Below the pieces are notes generated by a model that saw only the letters and a program-made list of their open reading frames with translations, did no database searches and was not told where the DNA came from. The translations under genes and the position numbers were made by a program. Shown one piece after another: positions 30,761-40,411 of a stretch of 64,000 nucleotides of DNA. This DNA is from Pelomonas sp. BJYL3 (GTDB lineage Bacteria; Pseudomonadota; Gammaproteobacteria; Burkholderiales; Burkholderiaceae_C): positions 248,001 to 312,000 of the forward strand of contig NZ_JANZKX010000002.1 in the NCBI RefSeq assembly GCF_027257975.1. The letters are read 5' to 3'. Position 1 is the first letter of the stretch. Every line of letters starts with the position of its first letter.

Positions 30761-30782
30761 AAAGGGGGCTTCGGCCCCTTTT
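30761..30782 (+). terminator. Rho-independent terminator of sucCD
   Basis: AAAGGGGGC and GCCCCTTTT form a 9-bp stem (one G-T) around a TTCG tetraloop (30770-30773), ending in T residues. It is almost the same sequence as the terminator after pilA at 35915. Confidence 0.87.
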
Positions 30783-30874
30783 GGCGCTTTTGATGCCGGC
30801 AAGGCCTGGGGCTGGGCTGCGAAACCCCGTAGACTGGTCCCGCTTGCGGCCTCATCTCTCATTACCTCGTGCAC

Positions 30875-31591
30875 ATGGACATGCTCACAAGCCCCGAGTT
30901 CTGGCTGGCCGTCGGTCAGATCATCATGATCGACATCCTGCTGGGCGGGGACAACGCCGTCGTGATCGCCCTGGCCTGTCGCAAGCTGCCGGATGCCCAG
31001 CGCACCAAGGGCATCATCTGGGGCACCATCGGCGCCATCGTGCTGCGCGTGGTGCTGATCTTCTTTGCGCTGACCCTGCTCAAGCTGCCCTACCTGAAGC
31101 TGGTGGGGGCGATCCTGCTGCTGTGGATCGGCATCAAGTTGCTGGTGCCGGAAGATGAAGACGAGCACGGCAACATCCAGGCCAGCGACAAGCTCTGGGC
31201 CGCGGTGAAGACGGTGATCCTGGCCGACCTCGTGATGAGCGTGGACAACGTCATTGCCATCGCCGGTGCGGCCGAAGGCGCGGGTGGTGGGCACCAGATG
31301 CCCCTGGTCATCTTCGGTCTGCTGGTGTCCATTCCCATCATCGTCTGGGGCAGCCAGCTTGTGATCAAGCTGATGGATCGATTCCCGCTGATCATCACGC
31401 TCGGCGGCATGCTGCTGGGCTGGATTGCAGGCACCATGGCCCTGAGCGACCCGGCCGTGCTGCCGCGCCTGGCCCCCGGTCAGTCGGCTGCGCCTGCTCT
31501 GTGGCACTACGGCGCCGGTGTCGTGGGTGCCCTGGCAGTGCTGGTGGTCGGCCGGCTGATGGCCATGCGCGCTGCCGCAGCGAGCCGCTGA
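30875..31591 (+). CDS. TerC family membrane protein (YjbE-like)
   Basis: About 238 residues with seven predicted transmembrane segments. TerC/Alx family proteins export Mn or related metals, some at the translocon. The two family Asp motifs are present: DILLGGDNAVVIALACRKLP and ADLVMSVDNVIAIAGAAEG, matching the short YjbE subgroup. A cytosolic acidic loop (VPEDEDEHGN) lies between. ATG at 30875 is chosen; GTG at 30869 is the alternative. No yybP-ykoY motif was found upstream, in contrast to the TerC gene at 56586. Confidence 0.87.
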   Translation: MDMLTSPEFWLAVGQIIMIDILLGGDNAVVIALACRKLPDAQRTKGIIWGTIGAIVLRVVLIFFALTLLKLPYLKLVGAILLLWIGIKLLVPEDEDEHGNIQASDKLWAAVKTVILADLVMSVDNVIAIAGAAEGAGGGHQMPLVIFGLLVSIPIIVWGSQLVIKLMDRFPLIITLGGMLLGWIAGTMALSDPAVLPRLAPGQSAAPALWHYGAGVVGALAVLVVGRLMAMRAAAASR

Positions 31592-31600
31592 GGACATCCC

Positions 31601-32664
<1,064 letters not shown>

Positions 32665-32668
<4 letters not shown>

Positions 32669-33453
32669 GTCTGGAGTTCTTCAGCGCGACCGACGTCGGC
32701 CGAGCCCGTGACAACAACGAGGATTCGGTCGCCGTGGACGAAGCGGCCCACCTGGCCGTGCTGGCGGACGGCATGGGGGGCTACAACGCCGGCGAGGTCG
32801 CCAGCCAGATGCTCACCAGCTTCATCAAGACCGAGCTGGGCCGCTGGCTGCGTGAAGGTGGCGCCAGCGCCACGGTCCAGGACGTCAAGCGCGCCATGGA
32901 CATCTGCGTGGACAACGCCAACCGCGCCATCTTCAACGCCGCCAACACCAATCCGCGCTATGCCGGCATGGGCACCACGCTCGTGCTCTCGGTGTTCCGC
33001 GAAGGCACCCTGCTGCTGGGCCATGTGGGCGATTCCCGCGCCTACCGCCTGCGCGGCGGTCAGCTGACGCAGCTGACCCGGGATCATTCCCTGCTCCAGG
33101 AGCAACTGGACGCTGGCCTGCTGACGCCCGAGGAGGCTGTCTTCTCGAGCAACAAGAACCTGGTGACCCGTGCCGTGGGCGTGGAAGACACGGTCCTCCT
33201 GGAGCTGCACGAGCATGAAGTGCAGCCCGGCGACCTGTTCCTGATGTGCTCCGACGGGCTCTCGGACATGCTGGATGAGGCAGCCCTGGCACAGTTGCTG
33301 CTTCGCAATGCCTCGTTGTCCGAAACGACCCTGTCCCTCATTGACGCGGCCAATGACATGGGCGGCAAGGATAATATTGCGATCGTCCTGGCTCGGGCTG
33401 AGGGGCGCTCCAAGTCCGGTACCCGGCCGTGGTGGCCTTTCGGACGCAAGTGA
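32665..33453 (+). CDS. PP2C-type Ser/Thr protein phosphatase
   Basis: 262 residues. Mn/Mg-dependent phosphatase expected to reverse the upstream kinase. Metal-binding motifs of the family are seen: ARDNNEDSVAVDE, LADGMGGYNAGEVAS, GDSRAYRLRGGQLTQLTRDHS, CSDGLSDMLDE and GGKDNIAIVLAR. Length is standard for the stand-alone Stp/PppA class. Starts inside the kinase stop codon (ATGA at 32665-32668). Confidence 0.95.
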
Positions 33454-33532
33454 GCAGCTGCTTACCCGGCAACAGGCACATGAGACAGTGCAGCAGGCTT
33501 CGTCAGAGAAGCAAAAAGATTTGAGGTCAACA

Positions 33533-34186
33533 ATGGGCAAGCTGGTGGTTTCGCTCGACGGCGTGGTGATCAAGGAAGTGCAGATCACCAAGGACAAGAC
33601 CACGCTCGGTCGGCGCCCCTACAACGACATCGTCATCGACAACCTGGCGGTCAGCGGCGAGCATGCCGTGCTGCAGATGGTGGGTGCCGACGTCTTCATC
33701 GAGGACCTCAACTCCACCAACGGCACCTACATCAACGGCAAGGCCATCAAGAAGCAGCTGCTGGCCAACAACGATGTGGTGGAAGTCGGCAAGTACAAGA
33801 TCCGCTACCTGGTCGAGGAAAACGCCGACTACGAGAAGACCATGATCCTGAAGCCGGGGGCCACCTCGCCGACGGGCTTCGGCCTGCCGTCCGGCTTTGG
33901 CAGCATGCCCACGGCAGCGAACACCAACCCGGCCTCCATCAAGGTGCTCAACGGTGCCGCGGCGGGTCGCGAGGTGAGCCTGACCAAGGTCGTCACGACG
34001 GTCGGCAAGCCGGGCGTTCAGGTGGCTTCCATCACCAAGCGCCCCAGCGGCTACGTGCTGGCCCATGTGGAAGGCCAGTCCCGGCCCACCATCAACGGCA
34101 GCCCCCTGGTGGGCGAGTCCATCGCGCTCAAGAGCGGCGATGTCATCGAGCTGGCCGGCACGCAGATGCAGTTCCTGCAGGCCTGA
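33533..34186 (+). CDS. FHA-domain protein with a second degenerate FHA-like domain
   Basis: 217 residues. The first FHA domain (about 1-95) has the phosphothreonine-binding elements: LGRRPYNDIVID (Arg of the loop), VSGEHAVLQ (Ser-x-x-His) and LNSTNGTYING (Asn). A Gly/Pro/Thr linker with a possible phospho-Thr (YEKTMILKPG) leads to a second FHA-like fold (~135-217, VTTVGKPGVQVASITKRP, INGSPLV) that lacks the usual Arg/Ser/His set. Probably the reader or adaptor for the adjacent kinase. ATG at 33533 follows an AGGT-like ribosome site. Confidence 0.88.
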   Translation: MGKLVVSLDGVVIKEVQITKDKTTLGRRPYNDIVIDNLAVSGEHAVLQMVGADVFIEDLNSTNGTYINGKAIKKQLLANNDVVEVGKYKIRYLVEENADYEKTMILKPGATSPTGFGLPSGFGSMPTAANTNPASIKVLNGAAAGREVSLTKVVTTVGKPGVQVASITKRPSGYVLAHVEGQSRPTINGSPLVGESIALKSGDVIELAGTQMQFLQA

Positions 34187-34389
34187 TCGGCCGGGGCAGC
34201 GGGGCGCCGTGCAGAGTTCACGGCCCTGTCGACTGCAATCGTCACCCGTCCAATTAGCCGGCTGAATCGGGACTTCGGCGCTACCCAGGGCTGGAGGCCC
34301 GGCGTACATTGCCTGCACCCGAATCCACGGCGGATCTGGCTGCTCCCGCAGCGACAGGTGCGCCGTGCGCCCCCAGCCTTGAGTTTTCC

Positions 34390-35166
34390 ATGAACATCCG
34401 CGTCCTGGGTTGTTCCGGCTCCATTGCCGCCGGCTACAAGACCACCGCCTTCCTGCTCGACGACGACGTCCTGATCGACGCGGGCACAGGTGTGGGCGAT
34501 CTGGAGCTGGCCGCCCTGGCGCGCATCGACCACATCCTGGTGACCCATGCGCACCTGGACCATGTGCTGGGCATCCCCCTGCTGGCGGATTCCGTGATGC
34601 GTCTGCGCATGCAGGCAGGCCGCCCGCCCATCCAGGTCCATGCCCTGCCCGAGACGCTCGCTGCGCTGCGCCAGCACCTCTTCAACGGTGTGATCTGGCC
34701 TGACTTCACCCGGCTGCCCGAGCCTGAGCGTCCGGCCCTGCAGTTCCGGCCTCTGGCCGTGGGCGAGCGCAGGGCATTCGGCAGCCGCCAGATCGAGGTG
34801 CTCAGCGCCTCGCACACCGTGCCGGCCTGCGGCTTTGCGGTGGACGCCGGCGAGGCCGGGCACTGGGTCTTCACCGGAGACACCGGCCCGAACCCCGCCC
34901 TGTGGGCCCGGCTCGCCGAAATCAAGGTGGCCCAGCTGGTCATTGAGACCGCGTTCGGCGACGATGAGTGCGAGTTGGCGCGTATTTCACAGCATTTGTG
35001 CCCACGATCGCTGGCGCAGGAGCTGCGCCAGCTGGCCCAGCCGGCCGAGGTCTACATCACCCACATCAAGCCGGGTGAGATCGAGGCCGTGATGCAGGCC
35101 ATCCATGCGCTGGACAAGCGCCACAGCGTCACCGCCCTCCAAGCGGGCCAGCTCCTGCGGCTGTGA
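34390..35166 (+). CDS. Metallo-beta-lactamase-fold hydrolase, probably class II 3',5'-cyclic nucleotide phosphodiesterase
   Basis: 258 residues. The metal motif THAHLDHVLGIP and later His/Asp residues (SASHTVPACGF, VFTGDTGPN, TAFGDDE, YITHIKPGE) fit the class II cyclic-nucleotide phosphodiesterase group, which shares HxHLDH. It would hydrolyse cAMP or cGMP. The assignment to cyclic nucleotides is moderate; other small phosphodiesters are possible. ATG at 34390 is used because the preceding in-frame residues are Ala/Pro-rich and unconserved. Between the FHA gene and pilA. Confidence 0.8.
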   Translation: MNIRVLGCSGSIAAGYKTTAFLLDDDVLIDAGTGVGDLELAALARIDHILVTHAHLDHVLGIPLLADSVMRLRMQAGRPPIQVHALPETLAALRQHLFNGVIWPDFTRLPEPERPALQFRPLAVGERRAFGSRQIEVLSASHTVPACGFAVDAGEAGHWVFTGDTGPNPALWARLAEIKVAQLVIETAFGDDECELARISQHLCPRSLAQELRQLAQPAEVYITHIKPGEIEAVMQAIHALDKRHSVTALQAGQLLRL

Positions 35167-35236
35167 TTCCGGCTGCTGCGGGGCGCTCAGCCCGTGTCAC
35201 CTGCTGACCTTCATTTACCTTCTGCAACGCTCCCGG

Positions 35237-35304
35237 CTGACCATTTTTGTCAGCCCCTTCTGAGGGCGACCAATCGCGCCAACTGGACTGACAAAAATGG
35301 TCAG
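35237..35304 (+). promoter_or_regulatory. Perfect 17-bp inverted repeat upstream of the pilA sigma-54 promoter
   Basis: CTGACCATTTTTGTCAG (35237-35253) and CTGACAAAAATGGTCAG (35288-35304) are exact inverted copies separated by 34 nt. Each arm is itself flanked by CTGAC/GTCAG. It lies about 50-120 nt upstream of the sigma-54 site, the right place for an NtrC-family enhancer such as PilR. Confidence 0.7.
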
Positions 35305-35356
35305 TTTGAGGGCTAACCAGCGTGACTTTTGCCCGCAGATCCGCACAATCGCCAGC

Positions 35357-35372
35357 TGGCACGACCCCTGCA
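35357..35372 (+). promoter_or_regulatory. Sigma-54 (RpoN) promoter of pilA
   Basis: TGGCACGACCCCTGCA matches the -24/-12 consensus TGGCAC-N5-TTGC with the invariant GG and GC ten nucleotides apart. Transcription would start near 35384, giving a ~36-nt leader with AGGAG at 35409-35413 before the pilA ATG. Confidence 0.87.
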
Positions 35373-35419
35373 TTCAGGGGGGCTGTCCTACCCCCTCAAT
35401 TTGCTCATAGGAGTAATTC

Positions 35420-35893
35420 ATGAAGTACCTGCAAAAGGGTTTCACCCTGATCGAGCTGATGATCGTCGTGGCCATCATCGGCATTCTGGCTGCCGTGGCT
35501 CTGCCGGCTTACCAAGACTACATGGTCCGTAGCCAGGTCTCCGAGCCCGTCGCTCTGCTGACCGGCCTGAAGGCTCCCCTGTCCGAGTACGGCGCTGACA
35601 AGAACGCCTGGCCCACCACCCTGGTGGCTCCGACGGTCACCCCCTCGGCTGGCGAGTTGAACGCCACCCTGATCGGCAAGTACAGCACCGTGACCAATAA
35701 GGTGGGTGGTACCTACCCGGCCGGTACCCTGACTGCCACGATGACCACCGGCAAGGCCAGCGGTCAAGTGCTGACGCTGACCACCGGCAACGGCGGCAGC
35801 ACCTGGTCCTGCGGCAACACCACGGTGGATGGCGTGGTCGGTGCCGGCACCACCATCGAAGCCAAGTACCTGCCGAACGCCTGCAAGCCTTAA
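35420..35893 (+). CDS. pilA: Type IV major pilin
   Basis: 157 residues. Structural subunit of the type IV pilus, processed by PilD after Gly7: MKYLQKG then [20 protein letters not shown], with the conserved Glu5 of the mature protein. The C-terminal disulphide loop is bounded by Cys in STWSCGNTT and NACKP. The mature domain is rich in Thr, Ser and Gly (for example [13 protein letters not shown]), offering many possible O-glycosylation sites. Expressed from its own sigma-54 promoter and closed by a terminator, with the glycosylation genes directly downstream. Confidence 0.96.
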   Translation: MKYLQKGFTLIELMIVVAIIGILAAVALPAYQDYMVRSQVSEPVALLTGLKAPLSEYGADKNAWPTTLVAPTVTPSAGELNATLIGKYSTVTNKVGGTYPAGTLTATMTTGKASGQVLTLTTGNGGSTWSCGNTTVDGVVGAGTTIEAKYLPNACKP

Positions 35894-35914
35894 TCGGTTT
35901 TGCACGTGATGATC

Positions 35915-35936
35915 AAAGGGGGCTTTGGCCCCCTTT
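35915..35936 (+). terminator. Rho-independent terminator of pilA
   Basis: AAAGGGGGC (35915-35923) pairs perfectly with GCCCCCTTT (35928-35936), loop TTTG, followed by TGTCGTTTG. It should insulate most pilA transcription from the downstream glycosyltransferase gene. Confidence 0.87.
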
Positions 35937-36023
35937 GTCGTTTGCGTTGTGTCGCCCAGGCAGTCGGGCCTGGGACACAATGCCTTTCCTCATATGGGGC
36001 GGAGAGTGAGCAGTTTGTTTGAC

Positions 36024-37934
36024 ATGATGCATTCCATCTTCGATCGGCTGAAGGTGTCGGATCGGCTGCAAATGGCCGTGCTGGCGCTGGTCTGCATTGC
36101 GCTGTATGGGCAGACGGTGGGCTTTTCATACGTCTGGGATGACGGACTCATTTTCCTGAACAAGAACTCCCTGGTCGTGGAGCCCTTGAGCTGGAAGCTG
36201 CTGACGGAACCCATCCTGGAAGGTTCCAGCTACATGCGGCCCCTGGTCCTGCTCACCTGGTGGCTTGAGTTTCATTGCTTTGGTCAGCAACCGGCCGTCT
36301 CGCATGCCGTCAATGTGGCGTTGCTGGTCGTCAACGTTCTGCTGCTCCGCTCTGTTGCGCGCCGTCTGCTGGAGGAGAGGGGAGAGGCCGCGCCGGCCCT
36401 CTGGGCCTCAGTGGCAGCCTTGTGCTATGCAGTCCACCCCGCGTTGATCGAGTCCACGGCCTGGGTGTCCGGCCGCTTTGACATGCTGGCGACGACAGGC
36501 ATCCTGGCGGCCTCGCACGTTTTCCTGAACTTTGGCTGGAGCACGCCCCTGCGCTTGGCAGGCTTGGTGTGCGCCTTGCTGGTGGCCGTGCTGAGCAAGG
36601 AACTGGGCGTCGTGACGCCCGTTGTGCTGCTTTGCGTATGGATGGCGGTGCGTGCCGATGAACGGCAAACGTTCCGGCAGAACCTGGGCCGGGCGCTACG
36701 CAGCGAGGCCGCCGTGTGGGTGACCTCGGCCCTGGTGCTGGTGGCCTACTTCGTGGCGCGACGCCTCAGTGCTGGAGGCATTTACCACTCCACCTGGGGC
36801 ACTGGATATCTGCTGGCATTGGTGCAAACACAGCTGCCGCTGGAGGCGCTGAAGCACTATGTCAGCATGGCCGTCTGGCCCTTTGGGCGGGTCAGCATCT
36901 TCCATCCCTATTCCGCGCTGAAACTCGATGCGCTGGCGGTGGCGGGGAACTTGGTGGTGCTTGCCCTGACCCTCCTCACCTTCTGGTTCGCGTGCCGCCG
37001 CCAGCGGCCGTGGGCATGGCTGCTGATCGCTGCATTCACCGGCATTGTCCTGGTGCTGCATTTCATCCCGCTGAGCATTGCGGACAACATCGCGCAGGAG
37101 CGCTTCATGACGGCGCCACTGGCATTTGTGGCAATGGCCCTCGTGATCTTTCCGTGGCGTCAGACCGTGGGCCAGCACTTGCGCGCTCGCGCCTGCAAGA
37201 TGGTCAGTGTGTTGGCGCTGGGAGGATGGCTGGCATTCTCGGCATTGGTCACCGTGAGCCTGGTGCCTTTGTGGGAACGCCCGGAAATCCTGTGGCGTTG
37301 GGCGAGCTTCCAGCATCCTGATGTCGACAACGTCCGCCACAACTATCTGGAAGCCGCGCTGACCAGCAATCACTTCGACTGGGCGCAGACCGAAATCGAG
37401 CGATTGCTGAAGAAGCACGGCGGGCTTGAGATCGGTGAGCAGATCATCTATGCCAGCTTGCTGATGCGCCAGGGCAATCCTGAAAGCAAGAAGTACCTTG
37501 AGGGCGTCCTCTACGCGCTGCCCAAGTTCCACGACATGCCGGATGGCCGGGCCAAAATGGCCGCTTTCCCGGTCGCCAGCGGAATTCTCGGTTCGGCCTA
37601 TACGAACTATGCGCTTGCATCGCTTTTGTTTGAGGGCAATGCCGACGAAGCATTGAAGAACAACGCGATTTCTCGCTGGTATCTCCAGAGCTTTGATTCA
37701 GGCTACATCAGCTACACGGATGCGGCCATTTACTACGCCAGCGGCAATTTTGAGCAGGCCGACAAAATTATGGAAAAGAATCAGTCGATCTATTTCTATA
37801 ACAAGGCGGGCATGATCAAGCAGGTCCATGACGTCGTTCGGATCTTCTGTGACCGAAGGCAGGACATCAGTGCTTCGGCGCGCGACACCTGTACCCGACT
37901 GCAGAAGCGGCAATTCTTCGAAGCTGGTAAATGA
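36024..37934 (+). CDS. GT-C membrane glycosyltransferase with TPR-like tail, candidate pilin arabinosyl/glycosyl transferase
   Basis: About 636 residues. Ten or more hydrophobic segments, then a ~190-residue soluble C-terminal part of helical TPR-like character. The first periplasmic loop has SYVWDDGLIF, the acidic motif typical of GT-C enzymes, then MRPLVLLTWWLEF and HPALIESTAWVSGRFDML. That set resembles TMTC-type polyprenyl-phosphate-sugar transferases. Placed between pilA and a TfpX-like gene, as TfpW is in some Pseudomonas pilin cassettes. The 3' part is AT-rich (23 G/C of 60 in 37741-37800), suggesting recent transfer. ATG at 36024 is the likeliest start; GTG at 36006 is an alternative. 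Confidence 0.75.
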   Translation: MMHSIFDRLKVSDRLQMAVLALVCIALYGQTVGFSYVWDDGLIFLNKNSLVVEPLSWKLLTEPILEGSSYMRPLVLLTWWLEFHCFGQQPAVSHAVNVALLVVNVLLLRSVARRLLEERGEAAPALWASVAALCYAVHPALIESTAWVSGRFDMLATTGILAASHVFLNFGWSTPLRLAGLVCALLVAVLSKELGVVTPVVLLCVWMAVRADERQTFRQNLGRALRSEAAVWVTSALVLVAYFVARRLSAGGIYHSTWGTGYLLALVQTQLPLEALKHYVSMAVWPFGRVSIFHPYSALKLDALAVAGNLVVLALTLLTFWFACRRQRPWAWLLIAAFTGIVLVLHFIPLSIADNIAQERFMTAPLAFVAMALVIFPWRQTVGQHLRARACKMVSVLALGGWLAFSALVTVSLVPLWERPEILWRWASFQHPDVDNVRHNYLEAALTSNHFDWAQTEIERLLKKHGGLEIGEQIIYASLLMRQGNPESKKYLEGVLYALPKFHDMPDGRAKMAAFPVASGILGSAYTNYALASLLFEGNADEALKNNAISRWYLQSFDSGYISYTDAAIYYASGNFEQADKIMEKNQSIYFYNKAGMIKQVHDVVRIFCDRRQDISASARDTCTRLQKRQFFEAGK

Positions 37935-38644
37935 TGCTGCTGATGACTCGCTGGAGGTTTGCCGGGCTCTGCCTGGTGGCGAGCTTGAGCTTGTGCACCC
38001 TGCCGGTCTGGCTGCTGTTCGACCTCTGGTACCCCGCGGTCTGGCGGCCCTTTGATGGCGGCTGGCCGATGATGGCGCTGGCCGGCGTCGCCGTGCTGAT
38101 CACGCCTGCGCTGGGGGCCCTGGTGTACAAGGCCAATCGCCGCGCGCTGCTGCTGGACATGGTCGTGATCAGCCTGCTGCAGCTGGTGACCCTGGGCTTT
38201 GCCATGCATGCGCTGCACCAGGGGCGGCCGGCCTGGATCGCCTTCGTCAAGGACGACTTCCGCCTCCTGCGGCCGGTGCGCATGCGCACACTGCCCACGA
38301 CGCCCTGGCACAGTGGGCCGCGCTGGGTGGGCGCGCCCTATGCCCAGGACCCCGCCGTGCGTGCGCAGCAGATCACGCGTGAGCTGGCCGACAACATCCC
38401 CGTGGAGAGCCTGGCCGAGTCCCATGTGCCGATCGAGCAGGTCCAGCCCGCCATCCGTGCGGCCGCGCGGCCCCTGTCGCGTTTGAACGAGTTCAATCCA
38501 CCCGCCCAGGTGGCGGCCGTGCTGGCGGGCCATCCGCAGGCCGCCGGCTGGCTGCCCTTGAAGGGCGTGGAGCGTGATGGCGTCGTGCTGGTGGATGCAC
38601 AAGGGCTGCCGCTGCTGGCCGTGCCCCTGGCTCCATGGCCTTGA
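37931..38644 (+). CDS. TfpX/TfpZ family type IV pilin accessory protein
   Basis: 237 residues. Inner-membrane protein with three hydrophobic helices in the first half and a periplasmic C-terminal domain. VLITPALGALVYKANRRALLLDMVVI followed by QLVTLGFAMHALHQGRPAWIAFVKDDF is close to the family core (LTP...K...DL...Q..AL.YG......RP....F..DRF). In Pseudomonas these proteins are encoded next to particular pilin alleles and modulate their assembly. It starts within the stop of the GT-C gene (ATGA), so the two are coupled. Confidence 0.83.
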   Translation: MMLLMTRWRFAGLCLVASLSLCTLPVWLLFDLWYPAVWRPFDGGWPMMALAGVAVLITPALGALVYKANRRALLLDMVVISLLQLVTLGFAMHALHQGRPAWIAFVKDDFRLLRPVRMRTLPTTPWHSGPRWVGAPYAQDPAVRAQQITRELADNIPVESLAESHVPIEQVQPAIRAAARPLSRLNEFNPPAQVAAVLAGHPQAAGWLPLKGVERDGVVLVDAQGLPLLAVPLAPWP

Positions 38645-38658
38645 AGCAGGCGATACCC

Positions 38659-39108
38659 ATGGGCAGCTCCACAGGTCTTGGCGTGTCGCGCATGCGCCTG
38701 CCGGCGCTCTATGCCCTGCTGGCGGCCATCGCCACGGTGGCCAATATAGGTGCGCAGGACCTGCTGCTGCGCCTCTATCAGGGGCCCTGGCATGTGGCGG
38801 CCTCCGTGGTGCTGGGCACCGGGGTCGGCCTGGTGCTCAAGTACGTGCTCGACAAACGGTACATCTTCCGCTTCCGGGCCCGCAATGCGGCCCATGATGC
38901 GCAGACCTTCGTGCTTTACGTCGGTGCCGGCGTGCTGACCACGGCCCTCTTCTGGGGGACCGAATGGAGCTTCGACCGCTGCTTCGGCGGCGATCGCCTC
39001 ATGCGCTATGCGGGGGCCGTGCTGGGCCTGGCTGCCGGCTACTGGCTCAAGTACCACCTGGACAAGCGCTATGTGTTCCGTGTCGCCGCCAGCGGGGCGC
39101 AGGCATGA
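38659..39108 (+). CDS. GtrA-like membrane protein (Rv3789-like)
   Basis: 149 residues, four transmembrane segments in the GtrA pattern, each half ending in a similar motif (LVLKYVLDKRYIFRF and YWLKYHLDKRYVFRV). GtrA proteins are proposed flippases or anchors for polyprenyl-phosphate sugars. In mycobacteria a GtrA protein (Rv3789) sits beside dprE1/dprE2 and is implicated in arabinan synthesis; the same order here supports that role. Start uncertain among 38635, 38659 and 38692; 38659 has AGGCGA at a suitable distance. It overlaps dprE1 by 4 nt. Confidence 0.8.
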   Translation: MGSSTGLGVSRMRLPALYALLAAIATVANIGAQDLLLRLYQGPWHVAASVVLGTGVGLVLKYVLDKRYIFRFRARNAAHDAQTFVLYVGAGVLTTALFWGTEWSFDRCFGGDRLMRYAGAVLGLAAGYWLKYHLDKRYVFRVAASGAQA

Positions 39109-40409
39109 GGCCGATGCAATCCTGGGGCCGGCTGGAGTCCGCCCTGCATCGCGTGGTGGAGCTCACGGACGAAGCCTCGCTGCCTGCGCAGCTGCAGGCC
39201 CAGCAGCCGGGCATTGCCTATGGCCAGGGGCGCAGCTATGGCGATGTCTGTCTGAATCCCGGCGGCACGCTGTGGCGGCTGGGGGCCCTGGACCACTTCC
39301 TCGGCTGGGACGCCCAGACCGGCCTCCTGTGCTGCGAGGGCGGTGCCCTGCTGCAGGACGTCCAGCGCACCCTGCTGCCGCAGGGCTGGCTGCTGCCGGT
39401 GACGCCGGGCACGCAGCTGGTGAGCGTGGGCGGCGCGATCGCCAACGATGTGCACGGCAAGAACCACCATGGCTTTGGCAGCTTTGGTGAACACGTCCGG
39501 CGCCTCTGGCTGGCCCGCAGCGACGGCACGGTGCTCGAATGCAGCCGGGACCTGGAGCCGCAGTGCTTTGCGGCCACGGTGGGCGGGCTGGGCCTGACCG
39601 GCGTCATCGTGCGCGCCGAGCTGCAGCTGCGCCGGGTGCCCGGCCCCTGGCTGGACACCCACACCCAGCCCTTCCGGGGCCTGGACGAGTTCTTTGCCCT
39701 GGCCGATGGCAGTGAGCCGGCCTGGGAGCACAGCGTGGCCTGGATCGACTGCCTGACGCAGTCCCGCGGCGGCGTGCGCGGCATCTTTCTGCGGGCGAAT
39801 CCCTCGACCGCTCAGACCGGCCCCCTGCCCGCGAAGGGCCTGCGGCGCCTGCCGGTGACGCCGCCGGTGTCCCTGGTGAATGCACTCACCCTGCGGCCTT
39901 TCAATGCCGCCTACTACCGACTGCAACGCCACCGGGCCGGCAGCGCCCGGCAGCACTACGAGACCTTCTTCTACCCGCTGGACGGGCTGATGGACTGGAA
40001 CCGCATGTACGGCCCGCGCGGCTTCTACCAGTACCAGAGCGTGGTGCCGCCCGGCGTGGCGCGCGAGGCCACCGAGGCCATGCTGCAAGCCATCGCGCGC
40101 AGCGGGGAGGGCTCCTTCCTCGCGGTGCTGAAGACCTTTGGGGCTCGCCCCTCACCCGGCCTCCTCAGCTTTGCGCGGCCGGGCACGACGCTCGCGCTTG
40201 ATTTCCCCAACCGCGGCGAGCGGACCGCGCGGCTCTTCGAGCGGCTCGATGCCATCGTCCGCGAGGCGGGGGGCGCCCTCTATCCTGCCAAGGACGCACG
40301 CATGCCGCGCGCCCTGTTCGAGGCGGGCTTTCCACGATTGAATGAGTTCTTGCAGTGGCGCGACCCGGGCATGTCCTCGGCCCTGTCGCGTCGTCTGCTG
40401 GGGAGTTGA
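39105..40409 (+). CDS. dprE1: DprE1-like decaprenylphosphoryl-beta-D-ribose 2'-oxidase
   Basis: 434 residues. FAD enzyme that oxidises polyprenyl-phosphoryl-ribose to the 2-keto intermediate, the first half of epimerisation to D-arabinofuranose. FAD region YGQGRSYGDVCLNPGG and VTPGTQLVSVGGAIANDVHG, the KNHHGFGSFGEHV stretch, HYETFFYPLDGLMDWNRMYG and the catalytic-Lys region YPAKDAR all match the mycobacterial enzyme as I recall it. The position of the benzothiazinone-reactive Cys (C387 in M. tuberculosis, CVDFP) is Ala364 here (ALDFP). Followed at once by dprE2. Confidence 0.9.
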   Translation: MRPMQSWGRLESALHRVVELTDEASLPAQLQAQQPGIAYGQGRSYGDVCLNPGGTLWRLGALDHFLGWDAQTGLLCCEGGALLQDVQRTLLPQGWLLPVTPGTQLVSVGGAIANDVHGKNHHGFGSFGEHVRRLWLARSDGTVLECSRDLEPQCFAATVGGLGLTGVIVRAELQLRRVPGPWLDTHTQPFRGLDEFFALADGSEPAWEHSVAWIDCLTQSRGGVRGIFLRANPSTAQTGPLPAKGLRRLPVTPPVSLVNALTLRPFNAAYYRLQRHRAGSARQHYETFFYPLDGLMDWNRMYGPRGFYQYQSVVPPGVAREATEAMLQAIARSGEGSFLAVLKTFGARPSPGLLSFARPGTTLALDFPNRGERTARLFERLDAIVREAGGALYPAKDARMPRALFEAGFPRLNEFLQWRDPGMSSALSRRLLGS

Positions 40410-40411
40410 AG

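Noticed and set aside
30653..30874. A manganese riboswitch before the first TerC gene
   Set aside because: The GGGGAGTAG loop and the GCAAGACC element of the yybP-ykoY class are absent; only terminator-type hairpins are seen.
35925..36023. Start of the GT-C gene upstream, within the pilA terminator region
   Set aside because: The extra residues are unconserved and the start would overlap the terminator stem at 35915-35936.
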